From: Chlamydiales bacterium
GTDB taxonomy: Bacteria; Chlamydiota; Chlamydiia; Chlamydiales; VFKH01
Assembly: GCA_031292375.1 (NCBI GenBank)
Contig: JARLHF010000056.1
Location: 1 to 39,308 of the forward strand
Direction of reading: 5' to 3'
Length of the DNA stretch: 39,308 bases
Part shown: piece by piece, positions 15,302-24,448 of the stretch
Layout: the number at the start of each line of letters is the position of its first letter
Position numbering within the stretch: position 1 is the stretch's first letter
Program-made: the position numbers and the translations under genes
Notes under the pieces: generated by a model
The model's input: only the letters and a program-made list of their open reading frames with translations
Databases searched by the model: none
Told to the model about the DNA's origin: nothing

Positions 15302-15943
15302 ATGTCCGCAATTTCTAGTAGTACACAAACGTCCAATATTCAAAAGTTTTTCCTGGAGGAAGAGGAGCCACTGACACATAAACCATGGAAAGAGCTCTAT
15401 AAGCGAGCTCAATGCTACTGCCCCTATTTTTTAATGGTTGCAGTGGAAACAAAAGATGATAAAACAGTGTTACTTGATGGAGTCAGCTTTTATAAGCGAT
15501 GTAATGATCCACGTGGATGCAGGAGTTTAAATGCATTTCTCCGAATTCTTACTAATGATGAGAAGATTAAAAGAATTTATTATCTTGGCGTGTCCTGCTT
15601 TGAACTTATGATAAATGATTCGAAAGAAACAATAATTAGAAATTTAACTTTAGAAGAAGTTGCATATATAGAGTTTCCAGAATCCTTTAAGGATCAAGAA
15701 GGAAGGGACTTAACTTCGATAGTAAAAGATGCTCTTAATTATCATTACATGGAAGAGGCTATAGTGAATGATAACAAAGTAAGGCAGGGTTTATTTGGAC
15801 GATGTCAGTTTATAGTCGGCACAGCCTTAAATGCCCAGGAAAAGGGGCTAGGAAATCATTGGATAGCTTCAGGAAAGAGATGGATACATGAAGAGCCAGA
15901 GTTAATGGATGTTGATGAACCATCTAATACAAAAACAAATTGA
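15302..15943 (+). CDS. Hypothetical protein (213 aa), possible secreted effector
   Basis: A Ser/Thr-rich N-terminus (MSAISSSTQTSN) precedes a globular ~180-residue part with several Cys (CYCPYF, CNDPRGC, GVSCFE, GRCQF) and an acidic tail (EEPELMDVDEPS). There is no signal peptide or membrane helix. A promoter-like TTGACT (15255-15260) lies 18 bp from TTTAAA (15279-15284) upstream, and the gene stands alone on the plus strand between minus-strand genes. The Ser-rich start resembles other lineage-specific proteins in the window. No family recognised; effector status is inference. Confidence 0.6.
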   Translation: MSAISSSTQTSNIQKFFLEEEEPLTHKPWKELYKRAQCYCPYFLMVAVETKDDKTVLLDGVSFYKRCNDPRGCRSLNAFLRILTNDEKIKRIYYLGVSCFELMINDSKETIIRNLTLEEVAYIEFPESFKDQEGRDLTSIVKDALNYHYMEEAIVNDNKVRQGLFGRCQFIVGTALNAQEKGLGNHWIASGKRWIHEEPELMDVDEPSNTKTN

Positions 15944-16032
15944 ACATGACTTAAGGTACTGCATTCGATAAATGTGTTTGAAATCATGGTAGTTAGGATG
16001 CTATAATACTGTGATCATTTAGTAGTGAGAGG

Positions 16033-16977
16033 CTAATATCTGGGAGCTGCTGCTTTACGCACGTAAGGCTTGCTTGTAAGGCCATATTGAGCTTCAGGTG
16101 CCACAGGATCGGGTAGATTCAAGCGAACACAAACACCAAATCCATAGGTGCCCTTTACACGATAATAGCTTAGTGCATTATCTACTGCTGTTTCTATTTC
16201 TTTATCTGTAAAATCTCTGCCCCATGGTATTAGTCGATTTTCGTCATATTCATTTAACCATTTTTCATGATGCATGATAATAACAGGAACATCTATGCCT
16301 TCACACTGTACGCATTCTTGCATTCTTCTTGTTTGCAGCGCATATAGCCTTCTATTATCTAATGAGGTTAAGTTATTGTCGGGCATTTGAATGAGTGTAA
16401 TCTTTCGATTGCGTATCCACCCTTCACTATCTATCACGTTATGAAACTCATGAATACTTGTTTTTTTATCACTCATTAGGTTGCTTACACTCATTTGTGA
16501 AAATCTAACAACTGTAAAATCTCTTACTTTAAAACAGGTTTTTACAATGCCTTTAGGGTGATGGAGATAAAAGCGATCTAAATCTACTTTGTAGATTACT
16601 TTTGGAGAAGGAATATTCTTAACAAGTGATAATGAAGTAGAAGAATTAGAAAGCATTAGTAGGGCACCTACAGCTTCTTTTTCTTTAGCAGAAGTTCCTG
16701 CTTCATCTAGTGGAGCAGAAGAACAGGACGGCATCGAGCTTAAACTATTCTGTGCAATTGATTGGAGGGCTTTTGCTGCATGGGTTATATTCTCAGAATT
16801 TTTTTCCTGAGCGACAGCTTTGGCAAAGAGTTCTTTAATTTCTTCAGGAGAGCTTTCGAGTTCAGCTAATGAATTAGTGACCTCTTGCGTATCTACTTGG
16901 CTTATTGCTTGGCTATGTAAAAATGATCCCATTATTGTTAATTGAGGGCGAGAACTAACTTTGCAACTACTAGACAT
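16033..16977 (-). CDS. Lineage-specific protein with RFSQ / SLDNRRLYAL domain
   Basis: The first ~125 of 314 residues are Ser/Ala/Glu-rich and likely disordered. The second half has a recognisable pair of motifs: VVRFSQMSV (~156-164) and LTSLDNRRLYAL (~203-214). I recall this RFSQ...LDNRRL pairing, with a polar residue-rich middle, from ParB/Srx-like or toxin-associated domains in bacteria and some eukaryotes, but cannot name it firmly. It ends in a basic tail (KPYVRKAAAPRY). AAGG precedes the ATG. The disordered Ser-rich N-terminus plus a small enzyme-like C-terminal domain fits a translocated effector, which is inference. Confidence 0.6.
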   Translation of the reverse strand: MSSSCKVSSRPQLTIMGSFLHSQAISQVDTQEVTNSLAELESSPEEIKELFAKAVAQEKNSENITHAAKALQSIAQNSLSSMPSCSSAPLDEAGTSAKEKEAVGALLMLSNSSTSLSLVKNIPSPKVIYKVDLDRFYLHHPKGIVKTCFKVRDFTVVRFSQMSVSNLMSDKKTSIHEFHNVIDSEGWIRNRKITLIQMPDNNLTSLDNRRLYALQTRRMQECVQCEGIDVPVIIMHHEKWLNEYDENRLIPWGRDFTDKEIETAVDNALSYYRVKGTYGFGVCVRLNLPDPVAPEAQYGLTSKPYVRKAAAPRY

Positions 16978-17203
16978 GATAATACCTTAAATTAACTTAA
17001 TAAATAACGGGGAATATTATATTAAATCGATATTATTTGTAATTACATATTAACTAAAACAATCGTTTTTATTATAACTATATAATAGTTGTGGTTTTTA
17101 TTTATATACAAACAAGTTCAGGAATTGGCTTGTGTATATTAGTTGTTAATGACCTTATCTTCAGTATTTTTGGCAAATAAAGAATGGAAGAGGAGAGGTT
17201 TAT

Positions 17204-17623
17204 TCAGCAGATAATGCGTACGTTGTAGCCCATCTCTTGATAGATTTTAAGCTTTTCTTGTGAAAGAGCATGTCTTTCTTTTGAAGTCATATCCATAAGT
17301 TCATAGATAATTTGAAAAGGATCTGCAAGATTATTTGTTTTGGAAGATAAATTTAAAAGAATAGATGCCTGATTTACATTTTTTGGAAAAGTAGTAATTA
17401 CAACAGGCTCATTGCATTCAGAATCACTGATGCAGTGGGGAAGAAAGCTCTCTTCTGGTATACGCCATAAAAGCTCATCGATAAATTCTGCCGCTTTTTG
17501 GTCTTGCACAAGGATTAAAAGTTTTTCTTTTTTTGTAAAACAAGTTTTAGCTATATTGCAGACAGCTGTAAGTTTATTTGCATTTGTTGTAACTGTTGTA
17601 AAAATAAAGTTTGTATCTTTCAT
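17204..17623 (-). CDS. holC: DNA polymerase III subunit chi (HolC)
   Basis: HolC links the clamp-loader complex to SSB in the replisome. At 139 residues it fits the family. LLILVQDQKAAEFIDELLWRIPEESFLPH corresponds to the HolC core (E. coli VLIACEDEKQAYRLDEALW...ESFVPH), and the C-terminal YQEMGYNV matches the YRVAGFN region. I start at ATG 17623 because it overlaps the DUF502 stop as ATGA; an in-frame upstream start at 17662 would read far into that gene. It is last in the rnr-DUF502-holC unit. The level of match by eye is good despite low expected identity. Confidence 0.85.
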   Translation of the reverse strand: MKDTNFIFTTVTTNANKLTAVCNIAKTCFTKKEKLLILVQDQKAAEFIDELLWRIPEESFLPHCISDSECNEPVVITTFPKNVNQASILLNLSSKTNNLADPFQIIYELMDMTSKERHALSQEKLKIYQEMGYNVRIIC

Positions 17624-18246
17624 GAACGGGGCATTTCTGTTTCTTTGCCAACAACACCGCAAGAGATGATGTATTTGAGAGCATCTTCTACCTTCATATC
17701 GATGAAGACAACTTCTTCTGTTTTAAACATGAGCAGATAGCCAGAAGTTGGGTTGGGAGTTGTTGGGACATATATGGTAATTAAATCTCGATTAAGGGCT
17801 TTTTTGCATATGTCAAGTCCATCACCCGTTACAAGCCCTAATGTGTAAGAATCTTTGTTTGGAAAGGGGACAAGAGCTACTTGTTTAAAAGATTTAGCCG
17901 AGGAGTGAAAAAGTGTTCGAATAATTTCTTGAAGAGCTTTGTAAAGGGAATTAATAAAGGGTATTCGTAGCAGAATAAAGTCACTAAAGCGAATTAATGC
18001 ATGAATAAAAAACATGCGTGCACAAAACCCAATTAAAACAACTAAAGAAAAAAGGATAATGATAATTAAAACTTGACTTACGTATTCTAAAAGGGTATCT
18101 CCGCTTGATATGTTAAAATGGCTGAGCGCTGACCTTGCAATGCCCATAAAGGGTTCTGTAAGAAAATTGATGATGAAAATGATAATGGCAATTGTTACTG
18201 CTAAGGGAAGTAAGATAACAAGACCTGTTATAAAAGACTTTTTCAT
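17620..18246 (-). CDS. DUF502 family membrane protein
   Basis: This 208-residue inner-membrane protein has two hydrophobic segments (GLVILLPLAVTIAIIIFIINF ~8-28; VLIIIILFSLVVLIGFCARMF ~63-83). The DUF502 pattern follows: PFINSLYKALQEI, KSFKQVALVPFPNKDSYTLGLVTG, and IYVPTTPNPTSGYLLMFKTEEV. The last element (PTTPNPTSG) is the best family mark. Function is not established; a plant relative is involved in membrane trafficking. It overlaps rnr upstream and holC downstream by 4 nt each, so the three are co-translated. Confidence 0.88.
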   Translation of the reverse strand: MKKSFITGLVILLPLAVTIAIIIFIINFLTEPFMGIARSALSHFNISSGDTLLEYVSQVLIIIILFSLVVLIGFCARMFFIHALIRFSDFILLRIPFINSLYKALQEIIRTLFHSSAKSFKQVALVPFPNKDSYTLGLVTGDGLDICKKALNRDLITIYVPTTPNPTSGYLLMFKTEEVVFIDMKVEDALKYIISCGVVGKETEMPRS

Positions 18247-20423
18247 TTCTTAGACCTTTTTTCTTTTCTGGAGCGCTTATTTTGATTATTTAATGCAAGC
18301 GCCCATTTACTCTCGAGTGTAATAAAGTCAAGATGGGTCACTACAACTTCGATTTTTTTGCCGCAGGAATACTCTTTTCCAGTTCTAGATCCGCGAAGTA
18401 TAAGTCGATCTTCATCATAAACGAAATAGTCATCTTCAAGCTCTGAAATATGTAAAAAGCTATCCATCATAAGGTCTGTGATATCAAAAATAAGACCCAT
18501 ATTTTTGATGCGGGTTACAACAGCTTGATATTTGCGTGTTGGATCTTCTTCGTAGAGTTTTTTTAGATAGCGCAGTTTCTTTAAGAGGGTTGTGGATTGC
18601 TCTGCCTTAGCGCTTATCCTTTCTTGCTCAGAGCAGCCATGACAAGTCATAGAAAGACTTTCTAATTCATGTGTATCCCCGCACACAATACGGTGGACAA
18701 CCAAGTCGACGTAGCGTCGAATGGGGCTTGTAAAATGACAATAGTACTCAAGGCTCAGTCCATAGTGTCCTCCATTGGTTGGAGAGTAGTAGGCAAGTTT
18801 CATGCTTCTAATAAAACTTGTTGCTAGTTGGGTTGCATAAATTGTACTTGCTGCCTTGTCGAATAGTTTTTGAAAGTCGTGTGTCGTGGGTTTTGAGGGC
18901 AAATGAAAGCCAAATGCTCTTGCAAGAGTTGCAAATTCTTTTAAACTTTCTTCTGCGGGTTGGTCATGAACTCTGTAGGTAAGTTTTTCACCTTTTTCGG
19001 AAAGATAGGTTGCAACAGTTTCATTGGCCTTGAGCATAAACTCTTCTACTAACTGGTGTGTGATATCATATTCGATACGCTCAAATCCTGTAGGATCGCC
19101 TTTTTCATCAATTTTTATGATAACTTCGGGCAGTGAGAACTCGATACTTCCCCTTTCATAGCGTTTTTTCTTTAGTAGGTGGCAAAGCTCTACCATAAGT
19201 TGTAGGGTAGGTGCAAACTTGCTTTTGGTTTTACCATCGAGAACTTGTTTTGCTTGCTTATAAGTAAAGCGTTTAGAACTTTTAATGACACTTCGAAAGA
19301 TCTTGTAATGAAGAAGATCTCCTTGAGGATCAAAGCTCATCATAACGGAAAGAGTGAGCCTATTGACATGCGCTTTTAAGCTGCAAAGTTCAGAAGAGAG
19401 TTCATGGGGTAGCATAGGCAAGCAAAAGCCTGGAAAATAAGTTGAATTGCAGCGAAGTTTGGCTTCATTATCGAGGGCAGTTCCAGGTTTTACATAGTGT
19501 GAGACATCAGCAATATGAACGCCTAGGTGATAGTTTCCATTTTCATCTCTATTCAAAGAAAGTGCATCATCAAAGTCTTTTGCAGTGTCTGGATCTATTG
19601 TAAAGCATTCTAATGAGCGCAAATCTGTTCTTGATTTTATATCTTTTGCTGATACTTTACTGCCAAATAATTTAGCTTCTTGAACGACAGTGCTTGGAAA
19701 ATCGGAGCGCAAGTCAAATTCTTCAATGGATGCTCTAACATCACAAGATGGATCGGATATGTGGCCGATGTAGTGAGACATTTCGCAGTGTGTTGCACTA
19801 TTTTCTGATCCCCAATCAAGAACTTTCATAATAAGTCTATCGCCTATTTGAAGCTCTCTTTCATCGATGGGGGTAACTGTTACTTTTTTTGAAGCTCCAA
19901 AAAGAGGTACATGAACTAAAACTTCTCCCTTTTCACTGATATGCCATACGGTTCCAGCAATGTGTGTACGGCTTCTTTTGAGTATAGAAAAAACTTTTCC
20001 CTCGGGTCCTTTTTCCGATTTTGATTCTTCATTGATAAGGACTTCTACAGAATCGCCATCTACTGCATTTTTTGTAAGGTGTTTGGGTATAAAGATGTCT
20101 TCTGAAAATTGTATGGGATCATCGGGCTGTAGAAAGCCAAAGCCGCGCGGATGCATACGAAGAATTCCCGTGACAATTTTGGCATCTGATGCACAGAGAA
20201 GATACCTTTTTTCTTTTAAGGTGATTTTTCCCTCTCTTATAAGAGTATTTAGTGCTTTGTGGAATAAATCATGGTGAACAGGAGGAACGCTCAGTCTTTC
20301 ACTGAGCTCCTCTTGATAGAGAGGTTTATAACTTCTTCCACCTAAAAATTGGCAAATAAGAGTTAAATAATTTTGAAAAATTTTTACAGATTTTTTGGAT
20401 TTCGCGGTACTATTTTTAGGCAT
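18243..20423 (-). CDS. rnr: Ribonuclease R
   Basis: This processive 3'-5' exoribonuclease degrades structured RNA. The 726 residues run in this order: an N-terminal helix-turn-helix-like region (~15-70), cold-shock domains (MHPRGFGFLQPDD; EVLVHVPLFG), an RNB catalytic domain starting DLRSLECFTIDPDTAKDFDDALSL with the four-Asp cluster, VHIADVSHYV, LPMLPHELSSELCSL and SPIRRYVDLVVHR, then a C-terminal S1 domain (AVVTRIKNMGLIFDITDLMMDSFLHIS) and a Lys/Arg-rich tail. All catalytic elements look intact. It is first of the rnr-DUF502-holC unit and divergent from leuS across 113 nt that must hold both promoters. Confidence 0.95.
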   Translation of the reverse strand: MPKNSTAKSKKSVKIFQNYLTLICQFLGGRSYKPLYQEELSERLSVPPVHHDLFHKALNTLIREGKITLKEKRYLLCASDAKIVTGILRMHPRGFGFLQPDDPIQFSEDIFIPKHLTKNAVDGDSVEVLINEESKSEKGPEGKVFSILKRSRTHIAGTVWHISEKGEVLVHVPLFGASKKVTVTPIDERELQIGDRLIMKVLDWGSENSATHCEMSHYIGHISDPSCDVRASIEEFDLRSDFPSTVVQEAKLFGSKVSAKDIKSRTDLRSLECFTIDPDTAKDFDDALSLNRDENGNYHLGVHIADVSHYVKPGTALDNEAKLRCNSTYFPGFCLPMLPHELSSELCSLKAHVNRLTLSVMMSFDPQGDLLHYKIFRSVIKSSKRFTYKQAKQVLDGKTKSKFAPTLQLMVELCHLLKKKRYERGSIEFSLPEVIIKIDEKGDPTGFERIEYDITHQLVEEFMLKANETVATYLSEKGEKLTYRVHDQPAEESLKEFATLARAFGFHLPSKPTTHDFQKLFDKAASTIYATQLATSFIRSMKLAYYSPTNGGHYGLSLEYYCHFTSPIRRYVDLVVHRIVCGDTHELESLSMTCHGCSEQERISAKAEQSTTLLKKLRYLKKLYEEDPTRKYQAVVTRIKNMGLIFDITDLMMDSFLHISELEDDYFVYDEDRLILRGSRTGKEYSCGKKIEVVVTHLDFITLESKWALALNNQNKRSRKEKRSKK

Positions 20424-20536
20424 ATCTCACTAAGTTTTTGATTATACCCTCATCATAGCAGAGATTATTCATAGAATTAAAGAGGGAAAATTTGGTATCT
20501 TGTAACTCCTAAAACTTAAAAGAGATAATAGGCATT

Positions 20537-23083
20537 ATGGAACGATCTTGTTTTGATCACATAAACATCGAAAAAAAATGGCAACACTACTGGAAAGAGA
20601 ATAAGACGTTTAAGGTGGATGTTGATTCTAGCAAGCCTAAATATTATATTTTAGACATGTTCCCCTATCCATCGGGGGCAGGTCTTCATGTGGGACATGT
20701 TGTGGGTTATACAGCAACAGATATTGTGGCGCGCTATAAAAGGCAAAAAGGTTTTAATGTCTTGCATCCTATGGGATGGGATAGTTTTGGTCTTCCTGCA
20801 GAGCAATATGCAATAAGAACAGGAACACATCCTGCAATTACTACAAAAACTAATATTGATACATACAGGCGCCAGTTGCAATCTCTTGGGTTTAGTTATG
20901 ATTGGGATAGAGAAGTTGCAACAAGTGATGCAAGTTACTACAAATGGACACAGTGGATTTTTTCTATACTTTATCAGCAAGGTTTGGCTTATGAGGCTGA
21001 GTTGTTGGTCAATTATTGTCCGGCTCTTGGCACTGCTCTTTCTAATGAGGAAATTGAAAATGGACGATCTAAAGATGGGGGGCATTTAGTTGAAAGAAGA
21101 CCTTTAAGACAGTGGGTTTTAAAAATTACAGCTTATGCAGAGCGTCTTCTTGAAGATCTAGATGAGTTGGATTGGCCAGAGGGTTTAAAGCGTCTGCAAA
21201 GAAATTGGATTGGAAAAAGCCAAGGGGCCTCTATTACTTTTAAGGAAAATATAACAAAAGCCCCTATTCAAGTATTTACAACACGGCCCGATACGTTATT
21301 TGGAGCTACATATATGGTGCTTGCTCCGGAGCACCCTCTTCTTGAAAGCATTGTAAGCAAAGAGTATAAAGCAGCAGTTACTGCATATCAAAAGATGTGC
21401 GCAAGTAAGAGTGATTTGGAAAGAACAGAGCTTGCAAAAGAGAAAAGTGGGGTATTCACAGGAGCATATGTAAAAAATGTGGTTACTGGTAGAGATATGC
21501 CTATCTGGATTTCTGATTATGTGCTCATGAGCTATGGAACGGGCGCTATTATGGCAGTGCCTGCGCATGATGAGCGTGATTTTGCTTTTGCAAAGCAGTA
21601 TGGCCTTCCTATTCAACCTGTTATTGAGCCTATTTCAGAGGATTTGACAAAAGAAGATAAGATGCAAATCTTAATGGGAAATTTGTGTTGGCAAAAAGAG
21701 GGTACGCTTTGTAATAGTGCATCTTCCGAAATCTCTTTGAATGGTCTTGATATCGACTCAGCAAAGACGTGTATGATACGCTACTTAGAAGAAAAAGGAC
21801 TTGGAAAATACACTGTAAGCTACAAATTGCGCGACTGGCTTTTTTCTCGCCAGCGCTACTGGGGAGAGCCATTTCCTATTTTACATTTTGAAGATGGAAC
21901 AAAAAGAGTCTTAGATGTCGATGAATTACCCCTTTGCCCTCCTCAAGTACATGATTATAAACCCAGCTTGGATGGTAAAAGTCCTCTTTCAAAAGAGACT
22001 TCTTGGATAGAACTTTTTGATGTAAAAACAGGAAAAAAAGCTTTTCGTGAGTCCAACGTTATGCCTCAGTGGGCAGGATCTTGTTGGTACTATTTGCGTT
22101 TTTGTGATCCGCATAATGAAAATGAAGCATGGAGCCATGTATCTGAGCAGTACTGGATGCCTGTAGATCTTTATGTAGGAGGAGCAGAGCATGCGGTCTT
22201 GCATCTTCTCTATGCGCGTTTTTGGCACAAAGTTCTCTTCGATACAAAATGTGTAACGACAAAAGAGCCTTTTAAAGCACTCAGAAACCAAGGTCTTTTG
22301 ATATCTAGGTCTTATCAAAGAGAGGGCGGCGCTTATGTTGAACCAGAAGATGTCATAGAAAGAGATGGCAAGTATTATCATAAAAAGACTCAAGAAGAAT
22401 TGCGTAGCCAGCTAGAGAAGATGTCTAAGTCGAAATTAAATGGCATTACGCCCGATGAGATCATTGAAGAATTTGGGGCAGATGCTTTAAGAATCTATGA
22501 AATGTTTATGGGCCCATTAGAAAAAGAGAAAATATGGAATACGGATGCTGTCAATGGTGCTAAGCGTTTTTTGACAAGGTTTCACGATATGGCCTTTTCT
22601 GAAAAAGTAAGAGATTCAAGTTCTATTGCAGCAAGTAAATTAGGGCATAGACTTATTTATGGAGTATCTTCAGATATTGAAGCTCTACAGTTTAATACGG
22701 CCATTTCCAAGATGATGGAATTTATCAATGAATTTACAAAGCTTGAGTTGTATCCAAAAGAGATTGTTTTAATGGCAACGCAGGTACTTGCACCCTTTGC
22801 ACCCCACCTTGCAGAAGAAATCTGGCATCATTTTGGAAAAAAGGAAAGTATTGCCTTTGTGCCTATCCCAGAAGTGGATGTAAACATGCTTTATGATGAT
22901 ACGGCTACTTACGTTGTGCAGGTAAATGGTAGGCTTAGAGGGCGCTTTGAATTGCCAAAAAATCAAAGCGAAGAAGAAATATTAGAGCTTGCAAAAAAAC
23001 ATCCTCATATTAGTAAATATTTAACCGAAGAGATAAAAAAAGTTATTTTTATCCCTGGAAAGCTTCTTAATCTAGTAATCTGA
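20537..23083 (+). CDS. leuS: Leucyl-tRNA synthetase
   Basis: This class I synthetase charges tRNA-Leu. The 848 residues are typical. The HIGH-like motif is in YPSGAGLHVGHVVGYTATD. The CP1 editing domain contains VFTTRPDTLFGATYMVLAPEH and GAIMAVPAHDERDFAFA. WAGSCWYYLRFCDP and DLYVGGAEHAVLHLLYARFW flank the leucine-specific region. KMSKSKLNGITPDEII is the KMSKS loop, followed by an anticodon-binding domain and a C-terminal VQVNGRLRGRFELP element. The ATG follows AATAGGC. waaA begins 24 nt after the stop; the leuS-waaA pair is conserved in Chlamydia and is good evidence for the phylum. Confidence 0.98.
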   Translation: MERSCFDHINIEKKWQHYWKENKTFKVDVDSSKPKYYILDMFPYPSGAGLHVGHVVGYTATDIVARYKRQKGFNVLHPMGWDSFGLPAEQYAIRTGTHPAITTKTNIDTYRRQLQSLGFSYDWDREVATSDASYYKWTQWIFSILYQQGLAYEAELLVNYCPALGTALSNEEIENGRSKDGGHLVERRPLRQWVLKITAYAERLLEDLDELDWPEGLKRLQRNWIGKSQGASITFKENITKAPIQVFTTRPDTLFGATYMVLAPEHPLLESIVSKEYKAAVTAYQKMCASKSDLERTELAKEKSGVFTGAYVKNVVTGRDMPIWISDYVLMSYGTGAIMAVPAHDERDFAFAKQYGLPIQPVIEPISEDLTKEDKMQILMGNLCWQKEGTLCNSASSEISLNGLDIDSAKTCMIRYLEEKGLGKYTVSYKLRDWLFSRQRYWGEPFPILHFEDGTKRVLDVDELPLCPPQVHDYKPSLDGKSPLSKETSWIELFDVKTGKKAFRESNVMPQWAGSCWYYLRFCDPHNENEAWSHVSEQYWMPVDLYVGGAEHAVLHLLYARFWHKVLFDTKCVTTKEPFKALRNQGLLISRSYQREGGAYVEPEDVIERDGKYYHKKTQEELRSQLEKMSKSKLNGITPDEIIEEFGADALRIYEMFMGPLEKEKIWNTDAVNGAKRFLTRFHDMAFSEKVRDSSSIAASKLGHRLIYGVSSDIEALQFNTAISKMMEFINEFTKLELYPKEIVLMATQVLAPFAPHLAEEIWHHFGKKESIAFVPIPEVDVNMLYDDTATYVVQVNGRLRGRFELPKNQSEEEILELAKKHPHISKYLTEEIKKVIFIPGKLLNLVI

Positions 23084-23107
23084 AAGTATAAACCTGAGTT
23101 TTGAGTT

Positions 23108-24391
23108 ATGTTTTTTTCTGTTGTGTATACAATTGCTTTGCATCTTTTTGCTCTCTTGATGATTCCTTCATTTCTTTATGGACGCATACGTTATAGAAAG
23201 TATCAAAAGAGCTTTTCTTGTAGAATGGGTAAGCATTTTCCACAGATTGACAAGCAGGGACGCTTTTTAATATGGGTTCATGCGGTATCTGTAGGAGAGA
23301 CTAGCGCAGTTGCACCTCTTGTCAAGAAGATGAAAAAAAGCCTTCCAGACGCTATCATCGTATTTTCTAATATCACAGAAACAGGTCATGATGAGGCTCT
23401 AAAATCGATAAAAGAAGCAGATTATCATCTCTTTTTACCCTTTGATCTACCCTATATCATAAGGCCTATCGTACAGCAGGTAAAGCCAGATCTTGTCATT
23501 CTTACAGAAACAGATTTTTGGTTTCATTTTCAAGATGCAGCAAAGGATTGTGGTGCAAAAATTGTTGTCGTCAATGGAAAAATTTCAAGGCGCTCTTTAA
23601 AGAGATATCGCATGCTGCCCTGGTTTACAGCGCCTTTGTTTCAGTCTCTTGATCTTGTTTGCGTGCAAAGTGAAGCTTACAGAAAGCGTTTTATTAATTT
23701 GGCAATACCACCGGATCATTTGATAGTAACGGGTAATTTAAAACTAGATGACACTTATGCTGAGGCTTCAAAAGAGGAACTTGCAAGCTGGAAAGAAAAG
23801 CTTGGAATAGAGCAAAATGATAAAATTCTTGTTATTGGTTCTAGCCATGACCCTGAAGAGAAACTTTTATTGAGTCAGCTAAAAAAAGTTTGGAAAAAAA
23901 TGCCAGAGCTTAAAGTGTTTTTGGTGCCAAGACACCCAGAGCGCTGCAGGGCAGTAGAAGCTATTTTAAGAAAACAAAAAGTTTCTTTTGCCCTTTGGAG
24001 CAGAGAAGAAAAATTTGATAAGATGACACATCTTCTTCTTGTTGATGCAATGGGGGTATTAAGAAAGCTTTATCAGCTAGGAGACCTTGCAATTGTTGCT
24101 GGTAGCTACACTTCAAGGATAGGGGGACACAATCTTTTAGAGCCCTCTTGGTATGGAAAACCTGTTATTTATGGCCCCTATGTTTATGCTCAAAAAAACT
24201 TGAATGAGCTTTTAAAACAGAAGGGAGCAAGTACTCAAGTGCCCATTGATGCGCTTGCAGACACGATTGTGCACCTTTTCTCTGATAAGGAGTTGATGGA
24301 TAGAATGGGTCGGCACGGAAAAGAAATTTTTGAGGAAGCCAAAGGTGCAACTGACAAAACGTGGGAAGAAATCAGGCAGATTCTTCCTTAA
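23108..24391 (+). CDS. waaA: 3-deoxy-D-manno-octulosonic acid (KDO) transferase
   Basis: This enzyme adds KDO to lipid A at the cytoplasmic face of the inner membrane. Chlamydial versions are multifunctional and make the genus-specific KDO trisaccharide. The 427 residues begin with a membrane anchor (VVYTIALHLFALLMIPSFLYGRI). The N-terminal GT domain has WVHAVSVGETSAVAPLVKKM with the catalytic Glu in GE. The C-terminal domain has NLKLDD, GSSHDPEEK, VPRHPERC and GGHNLLEPSWYGKPVIYGPY. How many KDO residues it adds cannot be read from sequence. It is cotranscribed with leuS. Confidence 0.95.
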   Translation: MFFSVVYTIALHLFALLMIPSFLYGRIRYRKYQKSFSCRMGKHFPQIDKQGRFLIWVHAVSVGETSAVAPLVKKMKKSLPDAIIVFSNITETGHDEALKSIKEADYHLFLPFDLPYIIRPIVQQVKPDLVILTETDFWFHFQDAAKDCGAKIVVVNGKISRRSLKRYRMLPWFTAPLFQSLDLVCVQSEAYRKRFINLAIPPDHLIVTGNLKLDDTYAEASKEELASWKEKLGIEQNDKILVIGSSHDPEEKLLLSQLKKVWKKMPELKVFLVPRHPERCRAVEAILRKQKVSFALWSREEKFDKMTHLLLVDAMGVLRKLYQLGDLAIVAGSYTSRIGGHNLLEPSWYGKPVIYGPYVYAQKNLNELLKQKGASTQVPIDALADTIVHLFSDKELMDRMGRHGKEIFEEAKGATDKTWEEIRQILP

Positions 24392-24415
24392 CCGCTGCGT
24401 ACTCGCAACCGCGAA

Positions 24416-24441
24416 AGACTAGAAAAAGAAGGTTCTAGTCT
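24416..24441. terminator. Inverted repeat between convergent waaA and coiled-coil gene
   Basis: A perfect 9-bp stem AGACTAGAA / TTCTAGTCT encloses an 8-nt loop, 25 nt after the waaA stop and 8 nt from the end of the opposing gene. U runs on either side are short, so it is a modest bidirectional terminator candidate. Confidence 0.45.
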
Positions 24442-24448
24442 AAAAGGT

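Noticed and set aside
16978-17203. Gene or RNA in the 225-bp gap
   Set aside because: The gap is very AT-rich with no good ORF, stem or tRNA-like fold that I can see.
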